The notes beneath the pieces were generated by a model. It saw nothing but the letters and a program-made list of their open reading frames with translations. It made no database searches and was not told the DNA's origin. Of a stretch of 5,107 nucleotides of DNA, positions 1 through 5,107 are shown in pieces. Origin of the DNA: Candidatus Bathyarchaeota archaeon RBG_13_52_12 (GTDB lineage: Archaea; Thermoproteota; Bathyarchaeia; TCS64); contig MEZF01000065.1 in assembly GCA_001774245.1 (NCBI GenBank), positions 7,400 through 12,506 of the forward strand, written 5' to 3'. Numbering within the stretch: the first letter of the stretch is position 1; every line of letters starts with the position of its first letter. The position numbers and the translations under genes are program-made.

Positions 1-1
1 C

Positions 2-613
2 GAGAGAAGAAGCGACGAACTACCAGGATCCGAACCCTACCGGAGGGCCTCCCTCGAACCCAGCCATACCTTCAACAGGATCCCCGCTACCCAGAGGGAG
101 CTCTACCTTGATCTATACCGCCTCGAAGTCAGAACCCTGCTACCCAAGCTTGTCCGCGCCGAGGGGCCGATACACCTCGAATACGCCTTCAAACGCCTGA
201 ACACCGCCGTAAACCTTAGACCAGCCCCGCCCTCCTTCCACAAAACTTACTGGGCGACGGTCAAGGAGCTAACTATAAAGGGCAGATTCGAGAGACGCGG
301 AGAGTTCCTCTGGCCCAACGGCACCACTGCAGTCAAGGTTAGGGTGCCCATCAACGGGCCCGAAGCAGAGATCAGGCCGATCGAATACGTTTCACCGGAG
401 GAGATAGAGACGGCGATGCTGCACGTCCTAAGCCACTCCATGGGTCTGAGCAGAGAATCCCTGATACAGGAAACCGCCAACATCTTCAGGGCCAGGCAGA
501 CACCGAAAACCAACCTAATACTGGAGACTGAGCTGGAGAAAATGCTAGAGGGCAAAAAGATAGCTCGAGTAGGAGAAACACTATCCACTGTCGCGAAAGT
601 AAATCACAGTTAA
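2..613 (+). CDS. C-terminal part of a superfamily 1 helicase with DUF3320 tail (5' partial)
   Basis: This open frame enters from the left edge and ends at TAA 611-613, giving 203 codons with no start in the window. The first Met (position 344) lies inside the domain, so it is not the real start. Residues about 33-105 contain a winged-helix-like unit beginning LVRAEGPIH, followed by a second part with IEYVSPEEIETAML (128-140), MGLSRESLI and a closing helix ELEKMLEGKKI. This order matches the DUF3320 region at the C-terminus of large DUF4011/DUF3320 superfamily 1 DNA/RNA helicases: an EGPIH helix, a charged strand, a P-E-E-I helix, a 'gl..e.Li..ta' helix and a final 'l..g.i' helix. The helicase motor and any Vsr-like nuclease domain would be upstream and cannot be seen. 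The tail probably binds DNA or a partner, which is inference from the winged-helix look. The match was made by eye, so the exact subfamily is uncertain. Confidence 0.72.
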   Translation, partial: ERRSDELPGSEPYRRASLEPSHTFNRIPATQRELYLDLYRLEVRTLLPKLVRAEGPIHLEYAFKRLNTAVNLRPAPPSFHKTYWATVKELTIKGRFERRGEFLWPNGTTAVKVRVPINGPEAEIRPIEYVSPEEIETAMLHVLSHSMGLSRESLIQETANIFRARQTPKTNLILETELEKMLEGKKIARVGETLSTVAKVNHS

Positions 614-644
614 AATAATGAGACTTTACACGGCAGCTAAATGA

Positions 645-656
645 AAAGGTACCTTT
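645..656. repeat. 12-bp perfect palindrome between convergent genes
   Basis: AAAGGTACCTTT reads the same on both strands. It lies 32 bp after the helicase stop and 17 bp beyond the stop of the facing NTF2-like gene. It has no loop and only short T tracts nearby, so it is not a classical hairpin terminator. In archaea the flanking T-rich bases could serve as weak terminators for either gene. It may also be chance. Confidence 0.3.
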
Positions 657-672
657 ATGGCACTAGTTAAGC

Positions 673-1062
673 TCACTTATAATTACCGAAGTTGGCGTGG
701 GCGATCCTCCAGCCGTCAGACGTCCTCTCATATACAATGGTGACCGGCCCCTTCTGAGGACTCTCAGCGTTGAGGCGCTTGAAGAACCAGACAGCGCAGA
801 CTATTGCTGAGTCACCGAAATCATCGACGTCCATCCCCTCAAGCCAGAGCTTATTTGGCTGAACCTTACCTCCCTTGACGAAGCCGAATCCCTCATGGTG
901 CCTTACGAGCGCCTCGTAGCCCTTGATCACGCCCTGCTTCTCTGAGGAGAAATATGTCACCCTATCATCCTTGAGGAAGAGCCTCTCAACTTGGTTTAGG
1001 TCATAGGTGTTCCAAAACTTTACCCAGTCGTCAACTATCTTGGAGTTGAATTTCTGGACCAT
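673..1062 (-). CDS. NTF2/SnoaL-like domain protein, 129 aa
   Basis: This small soluble protein has the length and pattern of the nuclear transport factor 2-like (SnoaL, DUF4440) alpha+beta barrel fold. An N-terminal helix carries W13 and W17 and leads into D21 and LFLKDDRVTYFSS (28-40). Next come VIKGYEALVRHH (45-56), a strand around residues 83-95 with FGDSAIVCAVWFF, and the closing hairpin GPVTIVYER...GWRIAHANF (105-125). The 'G-x-T-x-V-Y-x-R ... G-W-x-I-x-H' ending is typical of the family. No signal peptide or membrane segment is visible. The start is well supported: GAGGTG lies 8 nt upstream of the ATG. Members include enzymes, ligand-binding proteins and oligomerisation domains, so no reaction can be assigned. 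H55, H56, D32/D33 and H122 are possible pocket residues. It stands alone, divergent from the potassium transporter gene and convergent with the helicase gene. Confidence 0.85.
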   Translation of the reverse strand: MVQKFNSKIVDDWVKFWNTYDLNQVERLFLKDDRVTYFSSEKQGVIKGYEALVRHHEGFGFVKGGKVQPNKLWLEGMDVDDFGDSAIVCAVWFFKRLNAESPQKGPVTIVYERTSDGWRIAHANFGNYK

Positions 1063-1070
1063 GAGTGTTT

Positions 1071-1076
1071 CACCTC
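1071..1076 (-). promoter_or_regulatory. Shine-Dalgarno site of the NTF2-like gene
   Basis: The minus strand reads GAGGTG, complementary to the CACCUC core at the 3' end of archaeal 16S rRNA, with 8 nt between it and the ATG. It fixes the start of the NTF2-like protein and shows that this organism uses Shine-Dalgarno initiation for at least some genes. Confidence 0.75.
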
Positions 1077-1120
1077 ATCACGGTTAATGTCGTTTGTGGT
1101 TCTAGCGCGTTGTTTACTGC

Positions 1121-1140
1121 TTTTGCCTGATTTTGCCTGA
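1121..1140. repeat. Perfect tandem duplication of a 10-bp unit (TTTTGCCTGA x2)
   Basis: Two identical 10-bp copies stand head to tail with no spacer. The unit is close to one helical turn, so a protein binding both copies would sit on one face of the DNA. They lie 58-78 bp upstream of the NTF2-like ATG, about where transcription would begin if the AT-rich block at 1150-1162 is its TATA box. An operator is plausible; slippage duplication is the alternative. Confidence 0.5.
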
Positions 1141-1149
1141 ATAAAGTTA

Positions 1150-1162
1150 AAATTAAATATTT
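1150..1162 (-). promoter_or_regulatory. TATA-like AT block in the divergent spacer
   Basis: The minus strand reads AAATATTTAATTT, the most AT-rich run in the 219-bp spacer between the NTF2-like gene and the transporter. With the usual archaeal spacing of about 25 bp, transcription leftward would start near 1130 and give a leader of roughly 65-70 nt containing the GAGGTG site. The block is nearly symmetric and could also serve the transporter on the plus strand, giving a leader of about 100 nt. Which direction it serves is inference. Confidence 0.45.
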
Positions 1163-1281
1163 GGTAGTTGCAGTTACTGGGTCGAGCCAATAAGGTTAAT
1201 AGAATTGGGCGGGTAATTCCATCAATCTAGTCACCGACGATAACTTCAGAAATGATGCAAGTCTAGAAAACGGTCTTTATC
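1163..1281 (+). other. Upstream region/leader of the potassium transporter gene
   Basis: This stretch before the transporter ATG has no open frame and no Shine-Dalgarno motif near the start. The last bases (CGGTCTTTATC) do not match GAGGTG. A second AT-rich patch, AATAAGGTTAATAG near 1190-1203, could be an alternative TATA element. I found no long hairpin and nothing resembling the conserved core of the bacterial ydaO/c-di-AMP riboswitch. The signal that directs translation is not visible. Confidence 0.35.
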
Positions 1282-3123
1282 ATGGATTGGAAGAGATTAA
1301 AAGACATAATAATCGGCATACCACTGCCAACGATTGAGTACGGGGAGCAGCAGCTGAATAAGATAAGGGCGCTTGCTGCACTGTCACCAGACGCTTTATC
1401 CTCGATCGCTTACGCTAACCAGGAAATATTCCTTGGGCTGGTTGCAGCTGGAGCTATAGGACTATCGATGTCAATTATCCTGGGATTGGCCATTACCGCC
1501 ATCCTAGCGATGCTGACAGTATCCTACTACCAAACGATCCACGGCTATCCATCAGGTGGGGGCTCCTTTATTGTAGCCCGTGAGAACCTCGGGGAGCGGA
1601 TAGGTCTTTTTGCCGCGGTGGCTCTCCTTATTGACTACCTGCTTGTGGCGGCGGTGAGTCTTACAGCAGGAGTTGAAGCTATTGCTTCAGCATTTCCTGT
1701 ACTTTGGCCATACCGCGTAATAGTTGCACTCCTCATCCTAGTTATACTAGTTATCATTAATCTTCGCGGCGCACGCGAAGCTGGTTCAGTGATGACGATT
1801 CCAGTCTATCTATTTCTCTTCACATACATTCCTATGCTAATCTTTGGGATCATACGTGCAATTTTTGAAGGTCCAGGAGATCTCACATTAATAGCACCTG
1901 CCGCAGTTGAGCCATTAACAATTGTACTGCTCCTACATGCTTTTTCATCCGGCTGCACCGCATTGACGGGGGTTGAAGCGATTAGCAACGCGGTTCCAGC
2001 TTTCGAGAACCCAAAGTCTGAGAACGCAGGCAAGACGCTGCTTGTAATGTCGGTACTAGTGGGCGTGCTATTCTTAGGGAGTATAGGACTCACTCAGTAC
2101 CTCGCTGTGATACCTGGAGAAAACGAGACAATACTATCGGCTCTGGCACATCGTATACTGGGAGAAGGTCCTCTATATATTTTGATACAGGTGTCCACTC
2201 TGCTCATCCTCGCGGTAGCTGCGAATACAGCATTCACCGATTTTCCACGTGTGGCAGCTCTCCTCGCCCAAGACAGCTACATCGCCCGCCAGCTATCAAA
2301 CCTAGGCGATAGACTTGTCTTTCAAAACGGCATGTTGCTACTCTCAGCAGCAGCAGCCATCTTGATAATTGCTTTCAACGGGTACTCACACAGCCTCGTG
2401 CCTCTTTTTGCAGTGGGTGCGTTCCTCGCTTTCACCCTCTCACAGACGGGGATGGTTATACACTGGTGGCGCATCCGAGGAAGACATTGGCTGTTAAAGG
2501 CTCTGGCAAACGGACTAGGAGCATTCACAACGTTATGCTCTCTAGTAATCATAGGCGCCAGCAAATTCATCGATGGTGCCTGGTTCACATTCATCATCAT
2601 ACCAATAGGAGTCTACATCTTTCTGCAGATCCGTAAACACTATCGAGAATTCGATAACCAGATGACACCTGAAAGCATCGAACATGTCATTAAACTAGGT
2701 AGATCTCTGGAGCGCGTTGCTATACCAGTATCCCACATAAACCAGGGTACAGTTGATGCAGTCGCCTTAGCAAGCAGAGTGGCGAACGACGTCATGGGTG
2801 TCCATATAGAATTGACAGAGGGGAGCAGCAAGGCACTTGAAGAAGAGTGGAAAAGAAGGTGGCCAAAAATTCAGCTTCATGTAGTTCAATCCCCCTACAG
2901 ATCCATATCCGACCCTCTGATTAAATTCCTCGAAGAAAGCGACATGATGAACAGTTGGGAGCCAACAGCGGTTGTGCTCTCCACATTCGTGACAACCAAG
3001 TGGTGGCATTCGGTTCTACACAACCAGACAACTTGGTGGATCAGGCAAGCGATAGTAGACGCTAGCCGGCGTTCGGGAATAGAGAGGATGATAATCGAAG
3101 TACCCTATCTATTGAAACGCTAA
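1282..3123 (+). CDS. KimA-family (APC superfamily) potassium transporter, 613 aa
   Basis: This integral membrane protein should import K+, probably driven by protons, by analogy with Bacillus subtilis KimA (about 607 aa, almost the same length). The N-terminus carries family signatures: GEQQLNKIRALAALSPDALSS (20-40), YPSGGGSFIVARENLGE (89-105), LLIDYLL...VSLTAG (115-130) and SSGCTALTGVEAISNA (222-237). About 12 hydrophobic segments span residues 40-450, followed by a cytosolic domain (about 465-613) with alternating strands and helices, like the USP-like tail of KimA. From memory of the KimA structure, K+-site residues D36, Y43, D117, S125 and T230 correspond here to D37, Y44, D118, S126 and T229, with E232 at the E233 position. 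KimA T121 appears to be V122. The ATG is the first in frame after an upstream TAG at 1264. No Shine-Dalgarno site is seen. A general amino-acid permease is the alternative, but the motif match favours KimA. Confidence 0.88.
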   Translation: MDWKRLKDIIIGIPLPTIEYGEQQLNKIRALAALSPDALSSIAYANQEIFLGLVAAGAIGLSMSIILGLAITAILAMLTVSYYQTIHGYPSGGGSFIVARENLGERIGLFAAVALLIDYLLVAAVSLTAGVEAIASAFPVLWPYRVIVALLILVILVIINLRGAREAGSVMTIPVYLFLFTYIPMLIFGIIRAIFEGPGDLTLIAPAAVEPLTIVLLLHAFSSGCTALTGVEAISNAVPAFENPKSENAGKTLLVMSVLVGVLFLGSIGLTQYLAVIPGENETILSALAHRILGEGPLYILIQVSTLLILAVAANTAFTDFPRVAALLAQDSYIARQLSNLGDRLVFQNGMLLLSAAAAILIIAFNGYSHSLVPLFAVGAFLAFTLSQTGMVIHWWRIRGRHWLLKALANGLGAFTTLCSLVIIGASKFIDGAWFTFIIIPIGVYIFLQIRKHYREFDNQMTPESIEHVIKLGRSLERVAIPVSHINQGTVDAVALASRVANDVMGVHIELTEGSSKALEEEWKRRWPKIQLHVVQSPYRSISDPLIKFLEESDMMNSWEPTAVVLSTFVTTKWWHSVLHNQTTWWIRQAIVDASRRSGIERMIIEVPYLLKR

Positions 3124-3282
3124 GCGTACATAATTATTCGTCATCTCCATTTTACGCGCGCAAGTTGGATAATGGTTCTATTTGGGGTATTCTTCAAGTA
3201 GCGCGCGCTCGGTGAACTATTTATGCCCCCTAGATGCAGTCAAAGAGCCAACTTAGGGCCTGGTGGGGTTGCCCGAGTAGAC
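3124..3282. other. Convergent intergenic spacer with CG-alternating palindromes
   Basis: This 159-bp spacer lies between the stops of the transporter and the broken radical SAM gene, and has no credible gene. AGCGCGCGCT (3200-3209) is a perfect 10-bp palindrome, and ACGCGCGC (3154-3161) is a related patch 40 bp earlier; the two could pair. AAGTTGG (3162-3168) and CCAACTT (3248-3254) form a distant inverted repeat. GGGC (3256-3259) and GCCC (3271-3274) could make a weak hairpin beyond the radical SAM stop. No strong poly-T terminator follows either gene. Confidence 0.4.
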
Positions 3283-4236
3283 TCAAGCTATAATGCAAAA
3301 TTGGTGAACACACTCCCCACAGAACTTGAATTCACCAAAGTGGCTCCTAGCCTCGATAGCATTGTCACTATTCCAGAACTCAGCTAGATTCTCCTCGGGC
3401 TCACTGTGGCATATTGGGAAAGCGTCACATGGTAGGAAAACCGAGCCGTCAGCCTTTACCACCACAGTAGTTTCAGCTACCCTACATCTAAATCCTTCAT
3501 TTAGACCAATTCCCGCCAACATCGCTTCACCACCTCGCTAGAATATTATGTTCAGTTCCCATTTTCTTTTGACCTTCTCCATCTCGGTATATAGATTCTC
3601 AGGCCTTTGATCATCCCAATCAATCGTTTCATAACCTAAACGAGACTGCTCTGTTACGCTAAATATGTGTAATTTTACTCCAAGACTGCGAGCAAACTCA
3701 GTCGTCTCTTCTATATGGGGCAAAGTATCTTTATTGATCATATCAAATAGAACTACTTTGATACCAAAGTTGACGACTTTCTCGATATTATCCTTAACCA
3801 CTCCATAGACCGAAAGTTCACGAGTTTTTTCATAGGTCTCATGATCCATTGTGAAACTTATGGCGAGTGTATCAATCTTTTTCATCCACGCTTCAGGTTT
3901 AGTGAGATTTATACCGTTTGTTATTACTTCAACTTAGTATCCTATTGTACTTGCCTTCGAGACGAGGTTGCTCAAGCGTCTATACAAGGTTGCTTCGCCG
4001 CCGGAGAAGCACACAGCTCTGCAGCCCATCTGCCAAGCTTCTTCAAGCCTCTTCTCCATTATCTCTAATGAGGAGTTTTCGATCTCTATTTCCTGTGGTG
4101 ATTGGGGTTTTGTCCACAAATTGCAGAATTTACAGCGACAATTGCATCTCATCGTTACATCCATGCTAAGAAAATAGGGTCCAGAATAATTCCTTAGAAA
4201 ACTGACTGATCTCCTTATAATGGGAAGCGGTTTCAT
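3283..4236 (-). pseudogene. Radical SAM protein with C-terminal SPASM-like Cys cluster, broken by two in-frame stops
   Basis: The frame runs unbroken in phase for 317 codons from ATG (4234-4236) to TGA (3273-offset end at 3283-3285), except for TAA at 3934-3936 (codon 101) and TAG at 3538-3540 (codon 233). The N-terminal part carries the [4Fe-4S]/SAM motif C31-x3-C35-x2-C38 (MRCNCRCKFCNLW) and the glycine motif CFSGGEATL. Codons after the first stop continue the barrel as VEVITNGINL, the usual strand after 'GY'. After the second stop come FRCRVAETTVVV, KADGSVFLPCDAF and FCGECVHQFC, which resemble a SPASM/twitch domain binding an auxiliary cluster. An intact protein would use SAM to make a 5'-deoxyadenosyl radical; its substrate is unknown. 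Each stop is one base change from a sense codon and no frameshift exists, so decay is recent or the stops are base-call errors. The gene is divergent from the phosphohexomutase gene and appears to be alone. Confidence 0.82.
3531..3536 (-). promoter_or_regulatory. Strong internal Shine-Dalgarno-like site before ATG 3522
   Basis: The minus strand reads GAGGTG (extended GAGGTGGT), 8 nt upstream of an in-frame ATG at 3520-3522. This is the same motif and spacing as the NTF2-like gene. It begins 1 nt after the in-frame TAG at 3538-3540, so the 79-residue SPASM-like tail could be translated separately by re-initiation. The motif also encodes part of the coding frame (R-G-G-E-A), so it may be coincidental. 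Confidence 0.45.
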
Positions 4237-4253
4237 GCCTTCATCTATATTTA

Positions 4254-4268
4254 ATCATTGTTAATGAT
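4254..4268. promoter_or_regulatory. Inverted repeat in the divergent promoter region
   Basis: ATCATT and AATGAT are perfect inverted arms around the 3-bp spacer GTT. The dyad lies 18-32 bp upstream of the radical SAM ATG and overlaps the edge of its probable TATA box, a position where a dimeric repressor would block initiation. The arms are short and AT-rich, so chance is possible. Confidence 0.35.
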
Positions 4269-4277
4269 ATATAGAAA
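4266..4277 (-). promoter_or_regulatory. Probable TATA box of the radical SAM gene
   Basis: The minus strand reads TTTCTATATATC, close to the archaeal consensus (TTTATATA). Its centre is about 35 bp upstream of the radical SAM ATG. Transcription would begin some 8-10 nt before the start codon, giving an almost leaderless message, in line with the lack of a good Shine-Dalgarno site there. Confidence 0.5.
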
Positions 4278-4331
4278 ATTCGTATTGACCTCGTTTCTAC
4301 TCCCTGCGCGTGTGAATTAAGTTCATATGCC

Positions 4332-4340
4332 CTTTTTTAG
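4332..4340 (+). promoter_or_regulatory. Possible promoter element of the phosphohexomutase gene
   Basis: The T-rich run CTTTTTTAG is centred about 28 bp before the ATG at 4364. That is the TATA-to-start distance expected of a leaderless archaeal transcript. No Shine-Dalgarno motif lies between it and the start. The match to a TATA box is only moderate. Confidence 0.35.
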
Positions 4341-4363
4341 GCAACGTAACAATTCTTATAGTG

Positions 4364-5107
4364 ATGACGTCTCGGGCAAAAAATCATAAAACTAACGCAG
4401 TAACAAAGATACTGTTCGGTACAAGTGGATGGAGGGGAAAAATTGACCAAGACTTCATATTACCAAATGTTCAACGTGCCGCTCAAGGAGTCTCAGAACA
4501 CTATAATAATAACATCAAGAAGGGCAGGATCCTGATAGGTTACGACCCTAGAAGGTCCAATCAAGAGTTCGCAATAGAAACGGCCTCAATCCTAGCAGCA
4601 AACCACGTCCCAGTTGATATAATCATAGAGGAACCTACGCCCACACCAGTCTTAGCGTACTTAGCGAACTCGAGTGAGGAGATAACCGGTGTAATCAACC
4701 TAACCGCGTCTCACAACAAATTCACCGACGACGGTTTCAAATTCTCACCTCAACATGGCGGAGCCGCAGACAAGAAGACGACCGACCTCATCTCACAATA
4801 CGCCAATGAGGCCACGACCATCCGAAAGGCGACATACGAATCCGCCAAGTCGACGGGTTTAATCCGAGAAATCCCACTACGAGAAGCCCTGGATAAGTAT
4901 ATAGACGGATACATCACACCAACTCTGAGGAGACTGAAGGCCTGGGATGCGATAACTGGCTATGTTAAATCGAATCCAAAATTCAAACTCGCCCTAGACC
5001 CCATGCAGGGAACATCAGCCAAGTACATAGAAGCGCTTTATAGGAAAATTGAGATAGAAGCGGACAGACATTTCATTAAAATTCTCCACATGGAGAACAA
5101 GGATCCA
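4364..5107 (+). CDS. Phosphoglucomutase/phosphomannomutase family protein (3' partial)
   Basis: The frame is open from ATG 4364 to the right edge (248 codons), about half of a typical 450-residue alpha-D-phosphohexomutase. The enzyme would interconvert hexose 1- and 6-phosphates in the cytoplasm, feeding sugar-nucleotide and glycan synthesis. Visible motifs are FGTSGWRG (18-25), IGYDPRRSN (58-66), PTPTPVLAYL (91-100), the phosphoserine loop TASHN (114-118, catalytic S116) and LDPMQGTS (211-218) opening domain 2. The Mg2+ loop DGDxDR and the sugar-binding GEXSG loop lie beyond the window. FGTSGWRG, rather than FGTDGIRG, points away from GlmM toward the PGM/PMM-like group. TASHN is followed by K119 rather than the usual proline, and the G-F-K after it is kept. 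About 16 residues precede the core, which is slightly long. GTG at 4361 directly before the ATG is an alternative start. Substrate preference cannot be told. Confidence 0.88.
   Translation, partial: MTSRAKNHKTNAVTKILFGTSGWRGKIDQDFILPNVQRAAQGVSEHYNNNIKKGRILIGYDPRRSNQEFAIETASILAANHVPVDIIIEEPTPTPVLAYLANSSEEITGVINLTASHNKFTDDGFKFSPQHGGAADKKTTDLISQYANEATTIRKATYESAKSTGLIREIPLREALDKYIDGYITPTLRRLKAWDAITGYVKSNPKFKLALDPMQGTSAKYIEALYRKIEIEADRHFIKILHMENKDP

Noticed and set aside
247..588. Long open frame on the minus strand opposite the helicase tail
   Set aside because: It is a low-complexity Ser/Leu-rich translation lying wholly opposite a well-supported domain, so it is a shadow.
645..656. AAAGGTACCTTT as a rho-independent-style terminator
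   Set aside because: It is a palindrome with no loop and no strong T run on either side. It is kept only as a repeat.
1163..1281. c-di-AMP (ydaO-type) riboswitch before the KimA-like gene
   Set aside because: Bacterial kimA can be under such control, but the 119 bases here lack the conserved GA-rich core and obvious helices of that class.
3261..3336. tRNA-like stretch (GGGGTTGCCCGAGTAGACTCAAG, then ACTTGAATTC)
   Set aside because: It resembles a class II tRNA D-arm, but the D-stem does not pair. There is no anticodon arm, no proper GTTCRANTC arm and no matching acceptor strand. Much of it is coding sequence of the radical SAM remnant.
3538..3885. Middle radical SAM piece as an independent gene starting at MKKIDTL
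   Set aside because: No Shine-Dalgarno site precedes this ATG. The 16 codons between the TAA and the ATG read as the barrel strand VEVITNG, so the Met is internal.
3538..3936. Recoding of the stops as pyrrolysine or selenocysteine
   Set aside because: The two stops differ (TAA and TAG) and neither is TGA. TAA has no known amino-acid recoding in archaea, so one mechanism cannot explain both. No special downstream structure was seen.
3841..4177. Overlapping plus-strand open frames opposite the radical SAM gene
   Set aside because: They are Cys/Ser/Leu-rich with no family resemblance, and the minus strand there carries clear radical SAM motifs.

Overview
The window looks archaeal. The reasons are Shine-Dalgarno motifs of the GAGGTG type, AT-rich TATA-like boxes upstream of genes, probable near-leaderless starts, and frequent AGA/AGG arginine and ATA isoleucine codons. 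The protein families present fit a TACK-type archaeon (Bathyarchaeia or Nitrososphaeria-like), but this placement is inference and could not be tested here. I see no mobile element, CRISPR array, rRNA or tRNA.

Layout, left to right. Positions 2-613 (+) are the C-terminal 203 codons of a large superfamily 1 helicase with a DUF3320 tail; the rest lies off the left edge. A short convergent gap holding a 12-bp palindrome separates it from a 129-residue NTF2/SnoaL-like protein at 673-1062 (-). A 219-bp divergent spacer follows, with an AT-rich TATA-like block and a perfect 10-bp tandem repeat. It leads to a 613-residue KimA-family potassium transporter at 1282-3123 (+), the best-supported gene in the window. 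A 159-bp convergent spacer with CG-alternating palindromes comes next. Then a 317-codon radical SAM gene occupies 3283-4236 (-). It keeps one reading frame throughout but is broken by two in-frame stops (TAA and TAG). A 127-bp divergent promoter region separates it from the 5' part of a phosphoglucomutase/phosphomannomutase-family gene (4364 to the right edge, +).

The genes do not form one operon: orientation alternates from gene to gene, so each is probably transcribed alone. No shared pathway is evident. The most notable point is the radical SAM locus. Its Cys cluster, GGE motif and C-terminal Cys cluster all survive, the frame is undisturbed, and a strong ribosome binding site sits just before an internal ATG downstream of the second stop. 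The simplest reading is a recent pseudogene or base errors in the assembly. Production of the protein in pieces is a less likely but testable alternative. I did not find convincing evidence of a wholly new system.
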